This document shows positions 1 to 9,162 of a stretch of DNA of 48,353 nt, one piece after another. The stretch is from contig JAAYKY010000021.1 of the NCBI GenBank assembly GCA_012522185.1, positions 1 through 48,353 on the forward strand, given 5' to 3'. Below the pieces are notes generated by a model. It was not told where the DNA came from and did not search any database. It was given only the letters and a program-made list of their open reading frames with translations. A program made the translations under genes and the position numbers. This stretch comes from Flavobacteriaceae bacterium. GTDB taxonomy: Bacteria > Bacteroidota > Bacteroidia > Flavobacteriales > Weeksellaceae. How positions within the stretch are numbered: the stretch's first letter is position 1; each line of letters opens with the position of its first letter.

Positions 1-617
1 ATATACATTTCACCATTGATATAACCAGGTTCCAAAAGCGTGGGATAAGCACCACTTGCCGTGACAACCTGTGGCAAATAACCTTCCCGAAATACCACCG
101 ACTCACCGGTACTTAATTTTGTTGCAACACAGAGAAATGGGATAGGCAAATTATCAAAATCATTTACATCATGCACATGACGAAACAAATAAGTAAGCTC
201 GTCGGAAGCGCCCTGTCCACTGGAAATTGCATTGGGAAAACCCAATCGGAAATTGTCAAATGGAAGCTCGAGAATGTACTTTTCTCGATAAGATTTATCG
301 AAAAAAGGCAATTCCTTTCGCGACTTTTCATTCATCAACAATCCCGTTAAATCCAAAGAGTACATAATTTTCTCTAACTCATCTGCCGAATAACCCGATG
401 CATATAAGCCTCCAATGATAGCCCCAATGCTGGTTCCACCGATGTAATCGATTTTTACACCGGCTTCCTCGATGACTTTTAAAGCTCCGATGTGCGCATA
501 ACCCTTTGCTCCTCCCCCACTTAATACCAAACCAACTTTGGGACGTTTATCCTGAGCGTTAAGTTGGATGAGAGAGAAAAGAAAGAAAAAAATCAGAAAT
601 GAAATTTTTTGTTTCAT
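1..617 (-). CDS. Patatin-like phospholipase, exported (C-terminus outside window)
   Basis: Translating the minus strand from the ATG at 617 gives a signal peptide (MKQKISFLIFFFLFSLIQLNAQ-like, cleavage after NAQ). The patatin core follows at once: the oxyanion-hole motif SGGGAKGYAHIGAL near residues 33-46 and the nucleophile elbow GTSIGAIIGG near residues 60-69, where the Ser is catalytic. About 205 codons are visible; the catalytic Asp motif and any C-terminal part lie beyond position 1. In Bacteroidota, exported patatins of this kind often carry a C-terminal Omp85-like barrel (PlpD-like), but this cannot be seen here. Expected role: lipid acyl hydrolase at the periplasm or outer membrane. 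The gene diverges from asd. Confidence 0.9.
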   Translation of the reverse strand, partial: MKQKISFLIFFFLFSLIQLNAQDKRPKVGLVLSGGGAKGYAHIGALKVIEEAGVKIDYIGGTSIGAIIGGLYASGYSADELEKIMYSLDLTGLLMNEKSRKELPFFDKSYREKYILELPFDNFRLGFPNAISSGQGASDELTYLFRHVHDVNDFDNLPIPFLCVATKLSTGESVVFREGYLPQVVTASGAYPTLLEPGYINGEMY

Positions 618-623
618 TAAAGG

Positions 624-631
624 CAAATGTA
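624..631 (-). promoter_or_regulatory. TAnnTTTG -7 box for the patatin gene
   Basis: The minus strand reads TACATTTG, a perfect match to the Bacteroidota -7 consensus TAnnTTTG. It ends six bases before the ATG, so transcription would start at or next to the start codon (leaderless or nearly so). No good TTG -33 box was found at the usual 17-23 nt spacing. Confidence 0.5.
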
Positions 632-658
632 CAACATTGTCAATGATTTATATCTGTT

Positions 659-677
659 AAAATCCTCTAAGGATTTT
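659..677. repeat. Perfect 8-bp inverted repeat in the patatin/asd divergent gap
   Basis: AAAATCCT (659-666) and AGGATTTT (670-677) are perfect complements around a 3-nt loop. The repeat lies just upstream of the asd -7 box, so it could be an operator. It has no T-run and sits between divergent genes, so it is unlikely to be a terminator. Confidence 0.4.
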
Positions 678-689
678 GTTTAAATGTTA

Positions 690-697
690 TATTTTTG
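690..697 (+). promoter_or_regulatory. TAnnTTTG -7 box for asd
   Basis: TATTTTTG matches TAnnTTTG exactly and ends 14 bases before the asd ATG at 712. A correctly spaced TTG box is not evident. Confidence 0.45.
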
Positions 698-711
698 AAA
701 AAAATAACGAA

Positions 712-1713
712 ATGAAATTAGCAGTGATCGGTGCAACCGGAATGGTAGGACAAGTGATATTGAAGGTTTTGGAGGAAAGAAACTTTCCTTTAACGGAATT
801 AATTCCTGTAGCTTCCGAACGATCTCTGGGAAAGAAAGTCAATTTCAAAGGAAAGGAATTTGCCATCGTTTCGATGCAGGATGCAATTGATAGGAAAGCA
901 GACATCGCTTTATTTTCTGCAGGAGGCGAAACCTCCAAAGAATGGGCGCCCGAATTTGCAAAAAATGGAACCACCGTTATAGATAATTCCTCAGCTTGGC
1001 GAATGGACGAAAGCATTCCTCTGGTCGTTCCCGAAATCAACGCCAACCTTTTGACAACTGAACATAAAATCATTGCCAATCCCAATTGTTCCACTATTCA
1101 ATTGGTGATGGTTCTCCATCCATTGAATCAGAAATACGATATCAAAAGAGTTGTGGTTTCGACTTATCAATCCGTAACCGGAACAGGTAAAGAAGCGGTT
1201 GAACAATTGGAAGGAGAAATTGCAGGAAGTCATCCGCCAATGAAATATCCTTATCCTATTTTCAAAAATGCACTGCCCCATTGCGATAGTTTTGATGAGT
1301 TGGGTTATACCAAAGAAGAATTGAAATTAATGCGTGAAACACAGAAAATTCTTAACGATAAAACCATTGCATTGACAGCAACGGCCGTTCGAGTTCCGGT
1401 TCAGGGAGGACATTCGGAATCAGTAAATATTGAATTTCACAATGCTTTCATGGAAAATGATGTTCGGAAAACTCTCCACGAAACCCCTGGTATTGTTTTG
1501 CAGGACAACCCTGAAACCAATACCTATCCCATGCCTATTTATGCCGAAGGAAAAGACGATGTTTTTGTCGGAAGAATCCGTCGGGATTTATCACAAGCCA
1601 ATTCGCTGAATATGTGGATCGTAGCAGACAATCTCAGAAAAGGCGCTGCCACCAATGCAATTCAGATTGCAGAATATTTGATTTCAAATCATTTGATTAA
1701 AAAGACTGTTTAA
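712..1713 (+). CDS. asd: Aspartate-semialdehyde dehydrogenase
   Basis: The enzyme reduces L-aspartyl-4-phosphate to aspartate semialdehyde with NADPH, the shared step towards lysine/meso-DAP, threonine and methionine. The 333-aa product starts with the Rossmann motif GATGMVG (residues 7-13). It has the catalytic cysteine in NPNCSTIQL (Cys126) and the PVQGGHSE substrate/dimer region. The frame is open upstream to a TTG at 676, but the ATG at 712 starts exactly at the conserved MKLAVIGATG N-terminus and sits behind a -7 box, so it is chosen. The trmH-type gene follows after 4 nt and is probably co-transcribed. Confidence 0.96.
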   Translation: MKLAVIGATGMVGQVILKVLEERNFPLTELIPVASERSLGKKVNFKGKEFAIVSMQDAIDRKADIALFSAGGETSKEWAPEFAKNGTTVIDNSSAWRMDESIPLVVPEINANLLTTEHKIIANPNCSTIQLVMVLHPLNQKYDIKRVVVSTYQSVTGTGKEAVEQLEGEIAGSHPPMKYPYPIFKNALPHCDSFDELGYTKEELKLMRETQKILNDKTIALTATAVRVPVQGGHSESVNIEFHNAFMENDVRKTLHETPGIVLQDNPETNTYPMPIYAEGKDDVFVGRIRRDLSQANSLNMWIVADNLRKGAATNAIQIAEYLISNHLIKKTV

Positions 1714-1717
1714 TTGT

Positions 1718-2491
1718 ATGTGGATTGAAAGTGCGCAAAACCCCAAAATCAAAAACCTGCTCAAAGTCCGGGAAAAATCCAGAGAACGCAAAAAGCAAGG
1801 CGTTTTTCTGGTGGAAGGTATTCAGGAAAATCAAATGGCAATGAACTCGGGTTTAGAAGTCCAGGAATTTTTTGTTTGTGATGAAATTTTCAATGAAAAA
1901 CTCAATTTAGATAATTATAAAACTTATAAGCTCTCCTCTTCTCTTTTTGAAAAGATAGCCTACCGGGGCACAACGGGTGGAGTTTTAGGCCTTTATAAAA
2001 GCAAGAACAATGATTTAGAGGAACTTAAACTTCCAGAAAATCCATTGGTTATGATTATAGAAGCCGTAGAAAAGCCTGGAAACCTGGGAGCTGTCTTGAG
2101 AACTTGTGACGGTGCAGGAGTTGATTTGCTTATCGTTTGCGATCCTTTGGTTGACTTCTACAATCCCAATGTCATTCGAAGTAGCGTCGGAACGGTTTTT
2201 ACCAATCAAGTCGTTTCGGCCGGAAAAGAAGAAGTTTTAAATTGGCTGAGAAAACATCAAATTCAAATTATTTCCACTTTTTTGCGAGAAGATACCCAAA
2301 GCCTATACGAAGTGAATCTAAAAAAACCTTCGGCAATTATATTAGGAACAGAAGCCTTTGGCTTATCGGATTTCTGGGCAGATAATTCCGATATTTTGAT
2401 CAAAATTCCGATGAAAGGAAAAGTAAACTCCTTGAATGTCAGCAATGCGGCGGCCATTTGTATTTATGAGGCGCTTCGCCAAAGAAATTAA
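1718..2491 (+). CDS. TrmH/SpoU-family RNA 2'-O-methyltransferase
   Basis: The 257-aa protein has the SpoU layout: an N-terminal substrate-binding domain (about residues 1-100, with the typical R-E-K-S-R-E-R-K-K-Q-G-V-F-L-V-E-G start) and a C-terminal knotted SPOUT domain. All three SpoU motifs are present: EAVEKPGNLGAVLRT (Asn and Arg, motif 1), ILGTEAFGLS (motif 2) and IPMKGKVNSLNVSNAAA (motif 3). It should methylate a ribose 2'-OH of rRNA or tRNA with SAM; the exact target cannot be read from sequence. It lies 4 nt after asd and runs convergently towards recO. Confidence 0.93.
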   Translation: MWIESAQNPKIKNLLKVREKSRERKKQGVFLVEGIQENQMAMNSGLEVQEFFVCDEIFNEKLNLDNYKTYKLSSSLFEKIAYRGTTGGVLGLYKSKNNDLEELKLPENPLVMIIEAVEKPGNLGAVLRTCDGAGVDLLIVCDPLVDFYNPNVIRSSVGTVFTNQVVSAGKEEVLNWLRKHQIQIISTFLREDTQSLYEVNLKKPSAIILGTEAFGLSDFWADNSDILIKIPMKGKVNSLNVSNAAAICIYEALRQRN

Positions 2492-2520
2492 ATTGATTTA
2501 AACGAGTTTGTTGAAAGCAA

Positions 2521-3234
2521 TCATTCAAAAACTTGGTTCAGAACATCCAATGATTTTGGACGCCGGAAATCGGAAATATGCAGCTCGAAATAGAGGATTA
2601 AAACCGAAAGCAAAGAATTTCTCTGGGCTTGATTGAATAAATTTTCAGTTTGATGAAAGAAATCAAGCGAGATCAAATCTTCAAAAAGCTTCAAATCGGA
2701 TTTTTCGATGAAATATTCGGAAGGAAATTCATGAGTAGAAATTCCATTTATTAAGTCAAAATATTGTGTGCCCTTTTTTAAATTGGGATAAAATCCTAAA
2801 AACCGACTGAGATTGATCAAAAACCAAAGATGAAAATCGGCATAAACGGATTCTTTTTGATCAAAATTCTCTAAGGAATTTCGAATGAATCGAAACAATG
2901 CGGAGTTGGCCTCTTCTTCTTTTAAAACGGAATTTAAAATTTCAGACAAAAAAAGAGAGATAGTGGTTTTGGTGGGATTAGTGTAAATCGATTGGTAATG
3001 AAAAGATTGAGTTATCTCTTTGAAATACAGCAAGTTCATTTTTGGTTTCTCCTCGAAGACAATATCGAGTTGATTGAGTGGAATGAACAAAGCATTTTGT
3101 TTGTTTCGTTTGGAATAAACCGATTTGACGATGAAGGATTTCGGTCCAGAAGACTCGGTATAAAGCTTAATTATTTTCCCGGAATCTCCATATTGAATGG
3201 CAGATAATACAAAAGCTTCAGATTTGACCAACAT
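2521..3234 (-). CDS. recO: DNA repair protein RecO
   Basis: The 237-aa product has the N-terminal OB-fold signature of RecO (LVKSEAFVLSAIQYGDSGKI) followed by a helical domain. RecO loads RecA with RecR in gap repair. No cysteine zinc cluster is seen. The start ATG directly abuts the porZ stop codon with no gap, so recO is the last gene of the operon herA-like / exonuclease / LOG / porZ / recO. A recO neighbour is a usual place for porZ in flavobacteria, which supports both calls. Confidence 0.92.
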   Translation of the reverse strand: MLVKSEAFVLSAIQYGDSGKIIKLYTESSGPKSFIVKSVYSKRNKQNALFIPLNQLDIVFEEKPKMNLLYFKEITQSFHYQSIYTNPTKTTISLFLSEILNSVLKEEEANSALFRFIRNSLENFDQKESVYADFHLWFLINLSRFLGFYPNLKKGTQYFDLINGISTHEFPSEYFIEKSDLKLFEDLISLDFFHQTENLFNQAQRNSLLSVLILYFELHISDFRRPKSLDVLNQVFE

Positions 3235-5532
3235 TTAACGGACGATTGCGATTTTGGTTTGTTTGGTTTCGGAAGCATCGCGGTTGGTCATCAAAACCAG
3301 ATAAATTCCTGAAGCCACTAATTTTCCTCTCATATTGCGTGTATCCCATTTGGCAACTCCTCCTGCAGCGGTTGTTTTATAAATTAAGTTCCCTACGACA
3401 TCCACAATTCTCACATCCGCATTGTTAGGAAGGCCTTTGATCGTTACTTCGCCGTTGAATCCGGGACGAACCGGATTAGGATAGGAATAGACGTCGCCGA
3501 AAGAATCTCCGGTTTCCACGACATCGCTTCGGTAAGAAACCACTCCTTTGTCTGTTGCAAAATAAACCACTCCGGTGGAAGATTCAATTTCAATATCGTT
3601 TACTTTGTTGGAAGGAAGAGGTGAATTTTCGGCAGAAAAATGAAAAATGGTTTGGGTTCCATCTTCTGAAAAGCAATAAACCCCTCCGGTATCGGTCGCT
3701 ACCCATTTCTGATTGGCATCGTCAATCGCAATATCATTGATCTGAACATCCGTTAAAACGGCTTCTGGGATTCCATTTTGCTCGATGATGACAGGATCTG
3801 CTTGGAAAGAACCCGATTGAATGGTTTGAATGGGATTGTACAGTGTCCGTATTCCTTGGGTTGTCCCAATCCACAAAACGCCGTTTTTATCGATGGCAAC
3901 AGAGATAATTTCACTCGAAGGTAGATCCCCAGAATTGGGATTAGTATCAACGGTATAAACATTTTGCATATCCGTGATTTTCAATCCACTATGGATCCTA
4001 GGCAAAGGTAAATAAGCATAGCCTTCATGAACCAAGGGCTTTCTTGCTCCCGCAGTGGAAGACCCACCCAAATCCACTGTTGTCCAATTGCCACCAGGCG
4101 TTTTTTTATGAGCTAAATTTCTACCATTGGGAGAAACATATGATTGACTTACCCAAAGGTTACCTTCTTCGTCCAAAAAGGTTCCACCAATTCGTTCTCT
4201 GAATAAAATACCGGAATTTTCGGAATTGAAATGTTCGACCAATTGGCCGTTTTTGAATCGGAAAAATCCAATCCGAGTGTCGGGATCATTCCAGGAAACA
4301 TGTTCAAACCAAGGAGTTACATAAAACTCAGTAGGGTCATTGGGATTAACTTCGATATCGATGATATCTTTGGCATCGAACATTTCCTCGGAAGTGTAGT
4401 GCAGCCATTGGGTAGCGTTAAAATGATAAAAACCATCCGCATTTTGTTGAGGACTATTAAAGCTGTTCATTCCACCGGGTGCAATCCAAATTTGATCTCC
4501 CATAGTGGTTACTGCCCAGGATTTATTGTTATAAGGTCCGTCCGGTGCGATTTCATTTAACCCATTGATCAATCCATTTAATCGCGAACCCCCATAAGTG
4601 GTATTCCCGACCTTTAATCCCGTGTTCAAATCATGAGTAAAGGAAACCGACTCGATGATGCCGAAACTTTCATTGTAATTGGTAATATTGTTGATTTGTG
4701 TAAGGCTCAAAACATTTCCATTCACGCTCAAATCTCGTAAACCCGGAAAGTTCCCCAAAGTAGTCCAGTTATTTCCATCAAATCGATAAACATTTGCATG
4801 GGAGGCAGCTACGATATTATCTTGAAACACCACGATATGTTGAAAAGCGGAAGAGGGCAAACCTACGGGTTGCGTCCAAGCCACGAAATTCGCGATGAAT
4901 TCATTGAGTGGATGTGAAAAAACACCTTTGTCGCTTGCAGCATAAATCACACCGTCCAAAACCACAGATTCTTTCACACCAAAATAAACGCCGGCTTGTG
5001 AAAAATACGTGGTTTCCATGAATTCAAAATTTTCCAGACTAAATGAGGCAAGCCCAAATTCGCCCGATATAATCGCCGTATTTTGATAAGGAAAAATATG
5101 ATTTACAATTTTACTTCCCATATAGGATTGATGCAGAGGGATTTCCAAAAGATTATGATCCTCATCAGGTCCCAGCATATCCATCTCCCCTCTTTCATAT
5201 CCAACGAGCAATAATTCCAGTTCGGGGCTATAGCTGAAAGCAGTTACGCCCACATCGTTTAAATCGTTTGCTTTGGAGATTTTCTCAATTTCATGGGTAG
5301 TGGGATCGTAGGAAAAAAGTCCATTTTCTGCGCTACAAAAAATCAAGCCATTGATTTCCCAGATGTGACGTATATTGTTATACGAGAAATGATCATCCCA
5401 GCGTGTATTGGTCTGAGCCAGACTAAAAACCACAGGAAAAAACAAAAATATCCACCGAAGAATCAATGAAAAATCCGGCCTAAGAGACATCATACAAGCA
5501 ATGTGTTTCTGGAAAAAACGATTTTCATGCAT
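3235..5532 (-). CDS. porZ: Type IX secretion system-associated protein PorZ
   Basis: The 765-aa exported protein has a hydrophobic signal (ILRWIFLFFPVVFSLAQ). After it come repeated short beta-propeller blades typical of two-component-regulator/PorZ propellers (for example SAENGLFSYD, AASDKGVFSH, LWIGTTQGIRTLY, VVYFATDKGVVSY). The last about 85 residues resemble a T9SS C-terminal sorting domain: YPNPVRPG, then VDVVGNLIY, then KLVASGIYLVLMTN and KIAIVR. In Porphyromonas, PorZ belongs to the attachment complex that delivers anionic LPS to secreted cargo. The first ATG is used; an ATG at 5490 would give a shorter, more usual signal peptide. The 14-nt gap to the LOG gene indicates an operon. Confidence 0.88.
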   Translation of the reverse strand: MHENRFFQKHIACMMSLRPDFSLILRWIFLFFPVVFSLAQTNTRWDDHFSYNNIRHIWEINGLIFCSAENGLFSYDPTTHEIEKISKANDLNDVGVTAFSYSPELELLLVGYERGEMDMLGPDEDHNLLEIPLHQSYMGSKIVNHIFPYQNTAIISGEFGLASFSLENFEFMETTYFSQAGVYFGVKESVVLDGVIYAASDKGVFSHPLNEFIANFVAWTQPVGLPSSAFQHIVVFQDNIVAASHANVYRFDGNNWTTLGNFPGLRDLSVNGNVLSLTQINNITNYNESFGIIESVSFTHDLNTGLKVGNTTYGGSRLNGLINGLNEIAPDGPYNNKSWAVTTMGDQIWIAPGGMNSFNSPQQNADGFYHFNATQWLHYTSEEMFDAKDIIDIEVNPNDPTEFYVTPWFEHVSWNDPDTRIGFFRFKNGQLVEHFNSENSGILFRERIGGTFLDEEGNLWVSQSYVSPNGRNLAHKKTPGGNWTTVDLGGSSTAGARKPLVHEGYAYLPLPRIHSGLKITDMQNVYTVDTNPNSGDLPSSEIISVAIDKNGVLWIGTTQGIRTLYNPIQTIQSGSFQADPVIIEQNGIPEAVLTDVQINDIAIDDANQKWVATDTGGVYCFSEDGTQTIFHFSAENSPLPSNKVNDIEIESSTGVVYFATDKGVVSYRSDVVETGDSFGDVYSYPNPVRPGFNGEVTIKGLPNNADVRIVDVVGNLIYKTTAAGGVAKWDTRNMRGKLVASGIYLVLMTNRDASETKQTKIAIVR

Positions 5533-5546
5533 ATTTAGTATAATTC

Positions 5547-6260
5547 TCAGAAGTTTTGTTTGACCATGTATTTGTCATAAAATGCTTTGATGTGGCCGAC
5601 TGCTTCTTCGGGAGTATCTACCAAACGATAAAGTTCAAAGTCTTTTTCGTTTATATTTCCGGCAGCCAAAACGGTTTCTCTCAACCAGTCGATAAGTCCG
5701 GACCAGAATTTCGTCCCGACCAAAACAATCGGAAAACGCCCGATTTTATTGGTTTGAATCAAAGTCAAAGCTTCGAATAATTCGTCCAATGTTCCCAATC
5801 CGCCCGGCAAAACGATGAATCCCTGAGCGTATTTAACAAACATAACTTTTCGGGCGAAAAAGTAATCAAAATTTATACTGAAATCATAATCGACGTATTT
5901 GTTCAAGCCGGTTTCGAAAGGCAATCGAATTCCAATTCCCACCGACTTTCCGCCTCCTCTCTGAGCTCCGTGATTGGCCGCCTCCATGATCCCGGGGCCG
6001 CCACCGGTGATAACCCCAAACCCGAGTTGAGTAAGTTGATAAGCAATTTCTTCCGCCATTTGATAATATTCAGAATCCACTTGGGTGCGTGCAGAACCAA
6101 ACAGAGAAACACTCGGGCCGATTTTAGCCATGATTTCATATCCCTCCACAAATTCCGCCATGATTTTAAACAAAGCCCAGGAATCGTTTGATTTTACCTC
6201 GTTCCAAGTCTTGGGCGCAAGTTTTTCACGTATTTTTTCAGTCTCTTCTTTCTCGCTCAT
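5547..6260 (-). CDS. LOG-family (TIGR00730) Rossmann-fold protein
   Basis: The 237-aa protein carries both LOG-family hallmarks: the nucleotide-binding stretch GGGPGIMEAANHGAQ and the catalytic PGGLGTLDELFE motif (PGGxGTxxE). Characterised relatives are 5'-phosphoribohydrolases that release a base from nucleoside 5'-monophosphates (cytokinin-riboside monophosphate or purine-NMP). An N-terminal extension of about 40 residues is present. It lies 10 nt after the exonuclease gene in the same operon. Substrate is unknown. Confidence 0.9.
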   Translation of the reverse strand: MSEKEETEKIREKLAPKTWNEVKSNDSWALFKIMAEFVEGYEIMAKIGPSVSLFGSARTQVDSEYYQMAEEIAYQLTQLGFGVITGGGPGIMEAANHGAQRGGGKSVGIGIRLPFETGLNKYVDYDFSINFDYFFARKVMFVKYAQGFIVLPGGLGTLDELFEALTLIQTNKIGRFPIVLVGTKFWSGLIDWLRETVLAAGNINEKDFELYRLVDTPEEAVGHIKAFYDKYMVKQNF

Positions 6261-6270
6261 TTCTTCTAAT

Positions 6271-7635
6271 TTATAATTTAATCGGAATCAAATCCTTGTA
6301 CTTCTCCGAAAATAAAAATCCTTTTACGATGGAGTCAATTCCTTCGTCACTCTCAATGGGGATCATTCGTTCCTTGATCCGCTCAGGTGTTTTGATTTGA
6401 TGATGAAGTTCGTAATATCCATAGCCGAGACAAATGCCTTTCTCAATCCAGACAAATGAACTCTCGCCTATTTTGCGTCCGTTCCCAGTCATCAAAAAGC
6501 TTTTATTTTCTAAATTAATCTTTTCTAAAAAAGTATCTATTCTTTCATTGTAAGACTCCACAGGCTCTTCGCCCACACAAGCGCCATAACACTCTCCTAC
6601 CTCATAATTGAAACAATGTTCTTTGCATTTTGAAATCCCGTTCAACAAAGGACAAAGCTCGAATTCTTCCGTCAATAGAGAAAGCAAATTTTGAGCAAAA
6701 GAAAGACTCGTCATCCGCAAAATTCCTTGGCCTTTTGCTTCCCTCGACTTTTCAATAGAAAGAGTTTTGTAGCCTTCTTTTTCACCCAAACAAATGGTGT
6801 AGGGAAAGCTGATTTTTTTTGAACGCTCGTTCAGCTTGGGTTTCAGCCGTTTCAATTCATTGTTTTCTTTGATCCATGAAATCAATTCATTTCCAGTAAT
6901 TTCAAATTTTACATTATCGACCGTCATTCGAACTCGATTGCTCAATGAATTTTTTCCGGTCAATAATTTTCGGATTCCTTGTGCAATATTATGGGCTCTG
7001 GAAAGGTAAATTACCTCTTTATTGGCATCGAATACATAAAAAATCCCGATTCCGTTGGGTGCATCTTTGTAAAACTCAGAAAATCTTCCACTCGGTTTGG
7101 GTTTTACAGAAAGAGGCTCGTTTTTGGATATATCTTTCAGGAAATCTTTGTCCAATAATAATTTAAAAATCTCGAGTGTAGCCCGTGCATCTCCTGCCGC
7201 CCGATGACGGTCAGAAACGGGAATTCCAAGCTCTTTGCTCAATTTTCCGAGCGAATAAGAACTGGCGCCGGGAAAGTATTTCTCAGAAAGGGGTACCGTA
7301 TCAATCGTTTCACGATAATACGTATAACCAAATTTTTGGAATTCTTGCTTGATCATTCGATAATCAAAATCCACATTGTGCCCTACCAAAATAGCTCCCT
7401 CTGTAATTTCAATAATCCTCTTGGCAATTTCGTGAAATTTGGGTGCAGATTTTACCATTTTTGGGGTTATCTGTGTCAATTTTTGAACGTATGCATCTAT
7501 TTGCCGATCCGGCGAAACCAATGAAATTAATTGATCCACAACCTTCTCTCCATCAAAACGGTAAATAGCGACCTCAATGATGTCCTCTTCCCCTTTTTTT
7601 CCACCGGTTGCTTCAATGTCGAGTATTGCGTACAT
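6271..7635 (-). CDS. DEDD 3'-5' exonuclease fused to a degenerate UvrC-type GIY-YIG domain
   Basis: Residues 1-165 form a DnaQ-like exonuclease: ExoI AILDIEATGG, ExoII GHNVDFDYRM and ExoIII HRAAGDA, so the metal-binding acidic residues and the ExoIII His are intact. From about residue 190 a GIY-YIG-like fold starts (GIGIFYVFD then EVIYLSRAHNI). The usual Y-V/I-G-K is Y-L-S-R and the following arginine segment is altered, so this nuclease is probably inactive. A cysteine cluster (CPLLNGISKCKEHC then GECYGAC) follows, as in UvrC-related proteins. Total 454 aa. The ATG abuts the stop of the upstream herA-like gene. Likely a DNA repair or proofreading-type nuclease. Confidence 0.88.
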   Translation of the reverse strand: MYAILDIEATGGKKGEEDIIEVAIYRFDGEKVVDQLISLVSPDRQIDAYVQKLTQITPKMVKSAPKFHEIAKRIIEITEGAILVGHNVDFDYRMIKQEFQKFGYTYYRETIDTVPLSEKYFPGASSYSLGKLSKELGIPVSDRHRAAGDARATLEIFKLLLDKDFLKDISKNEPLSVKPKPSGRFSEFYKDAPNGIGIFYVFDANKEVIYLSRAHNIAQGIRKLLTGKNSLSNRVRMTVDNVKFEITGNELISWIKENNELKRLKPKLNERSKKISFPYTICLGEKEGYKTLSIEKSREAKGQGILRMTSLSFAQNLLSLLTEEFELCPLLNGISKCKEHCFNYEVGECYGACVGEEPVESYNERIDTFLEKINLENKSFLMTGNGRKIGESSFVWIEKGICLGYGYYELHHQIKTPERIKERMIPIESDEGIDSIVKGFLFSEKYKDLIPIKL

Positions 7636-9162
7636 CTATCGCTTCTTAATTTTTCCAAAGAAACCTCGTATGATTTGGTTTCCAATTGTTCGTATAAAAC
7701 TCTTGGTCGTAGAGTCGGTCAATATAGTTTCGAGCGTGGATTTTTCTTTCCTTGGTCGCCCAACTTGCTTTTTGGGAGTAGGTGTCGGTTCAGCTGCCGC
7801 AGCCATTTCAAGTTTGCGATTCAAAATTTCATAAGCAGAATCGCGATCAATGTCCATCGAATATTTCGGTACCAAAACAGAATCACTTACAAGCGATTGA
7901 ATCTCCGTTTCCGTCAAGACATCCATTCGTGAAATGGGCGCACGCATATATGTATGCGCAAGTGGCGTAGGCACCCCTTTTTCATTCAGAGCGGTGATAA
8001 AAGCCTCTCCAATTCCCAGCTGTGTAATGACCTCATCGGCTTTGTAATAAGCAGAAATCGGATAGTTTTCCACGGCTTTCTGGATTTGCTTTCGATCTTT
8101 GGCCGTGAAGCCACGCAGGGCATGTTGTATTTTTAATCCCAATTGACTCAAAACCCCATCAGGCACATCGCCCGGAACTTGTGTACAGAAATAAAGCCCA
8201 ACGCCTTTTGAGCGAATGAGTTTGACCATGGTTTCAATCTGATCCAGCAAAGCTTTACTGGCTTCCCGGAAAATCAAATGAGCTTCATCAATGAACATCA
8301 CAAGTTTCGGCTTGTCGGGATCCCCGATTTCGGGTAATGTTTCATAAATCTCAGCCAATAAACTGAGCATAAATGTCGAAAATAAATTGGGTTTGTTTTG
8401 GATATCGGTCAAACGAATGATGCTTACGACTCCTTTACCGTCACGGGTGCGCATCAAATCATTGACCTCAAAAGAAGGTTCGCCAAAAAATCGCGAAGCA
8501 CCTTGTTGTTCCAAAGCCACTATTTTACGTAAAATAGCGCCCAAAGAAGCAGGAGCAATACTTCCATAGTTTGAAGTCAACTCTTTCTTTCCTTCGTTGT
8601 TTTCACTCACATATTGAAGCACTTTGCGCATATCGGAAAGATCTAGCAAAGGCAAACCTTTGTCATCACAATATTTATAAATGATAGAAATAATGCTCGT
8701 TTGCGTCTCATTTAAATCGAGAATTTTACTGAATAAAATCGGTCCGAATTCCGAAACGGTCGCCCTCAACCTCACTCCTTTCTCATCGCTGAGACTCAAT
8801 AATTCCACCGGAGCACCCGCAGGTGTATATTCAAGCCCCAAAAGAGATTGACGCTCCTGAATTCCTTTGTCATCCGCCTCGCCCGGCATGGCAATTCCAC
8901 TCAAATCCCCTTTGATGTCCATAAGCAAACAAGGCACTCCCTTGAGCGATAATTGTTCGGCTAAAATTTGAAGAGATTTGGTCTTTCCGGTTCCGGTCGC
9001 TCCCGCAATTAAACCATGACGATTCAGGGTCTTTAAGGCAACAGAAATCTCTGCTTCAGAAAGGACCTCTCCGTTTAATTTAGCTTTTCCTAATACAATT
9101 TTATCGCCTTTGTATTGGTAAGTTTTCTGTATTTCCTGAATGAATTCTTCTCGTAAAGACAT
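7636..9162 (-). CDS. HerA-like ATPase, DUF853 (YjgR) family
   Basis: The 508-aa protein has a Walker A, AGATGTGKTKSLQ, near residues 52-64 and a Walker B, KLVMFIDEAHLIF, in the middle, with the overall HerA/FtsK-like layout of the DUF853/YjgR family. A basic C-terminus (VGRPRKEK, then KIKKR) includes an AT-hook-like GRPRK. Biochemical function is not established for this family. It is the first gene of the operon leading to recO. The leader (9163-9250) contains only an imperfect TATCTTTA -7-like element on the minus strand. Confidence 0.9.
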   Translation of the reverse strand: MSLREEFIQEIQKTYQYKGDKIVLGKAKLNGEVLSEAEISVALKTLNRHGLIAGATGTGKTKSLQILAEQLSLKGVPCLLMDIKGDLSGIAMPGEADDKGIQERQSLLGLEYTPAGAPVELLSLSDEKGVRLRATVSEFGPILFSKILDLNETQTSIISIIYKYCDDKGLPLLDLSDMRKVLQYVSENNEGKKELTSNYGSIAPASLGAILRKIVALEQQGASRFFGEPSFEVNDLMRTRDGKGVVSIIRLTDIQNKPNLFSTFMLSLLAEIYETLPEIGDPDKPKLVMFIDEAHLIFREASKALLDQIETMVKLIRSKGVGLYFCTQVPGDVPDGVLSQLGLKIQHALRGFTAKDRKQIQKAVENYPISAYYKADEVITQLGIGEAFITALNEKGVPTPLAHTYMRAPISRMDVLTETEIQSLVSDSVLVPKYSMDIDRDSAYEILNRKLEMAAAAEPTPTPKKQVGRPRKEKSTLETILTDSTTKSFIRTIGNQIIRGFFGKIKKR

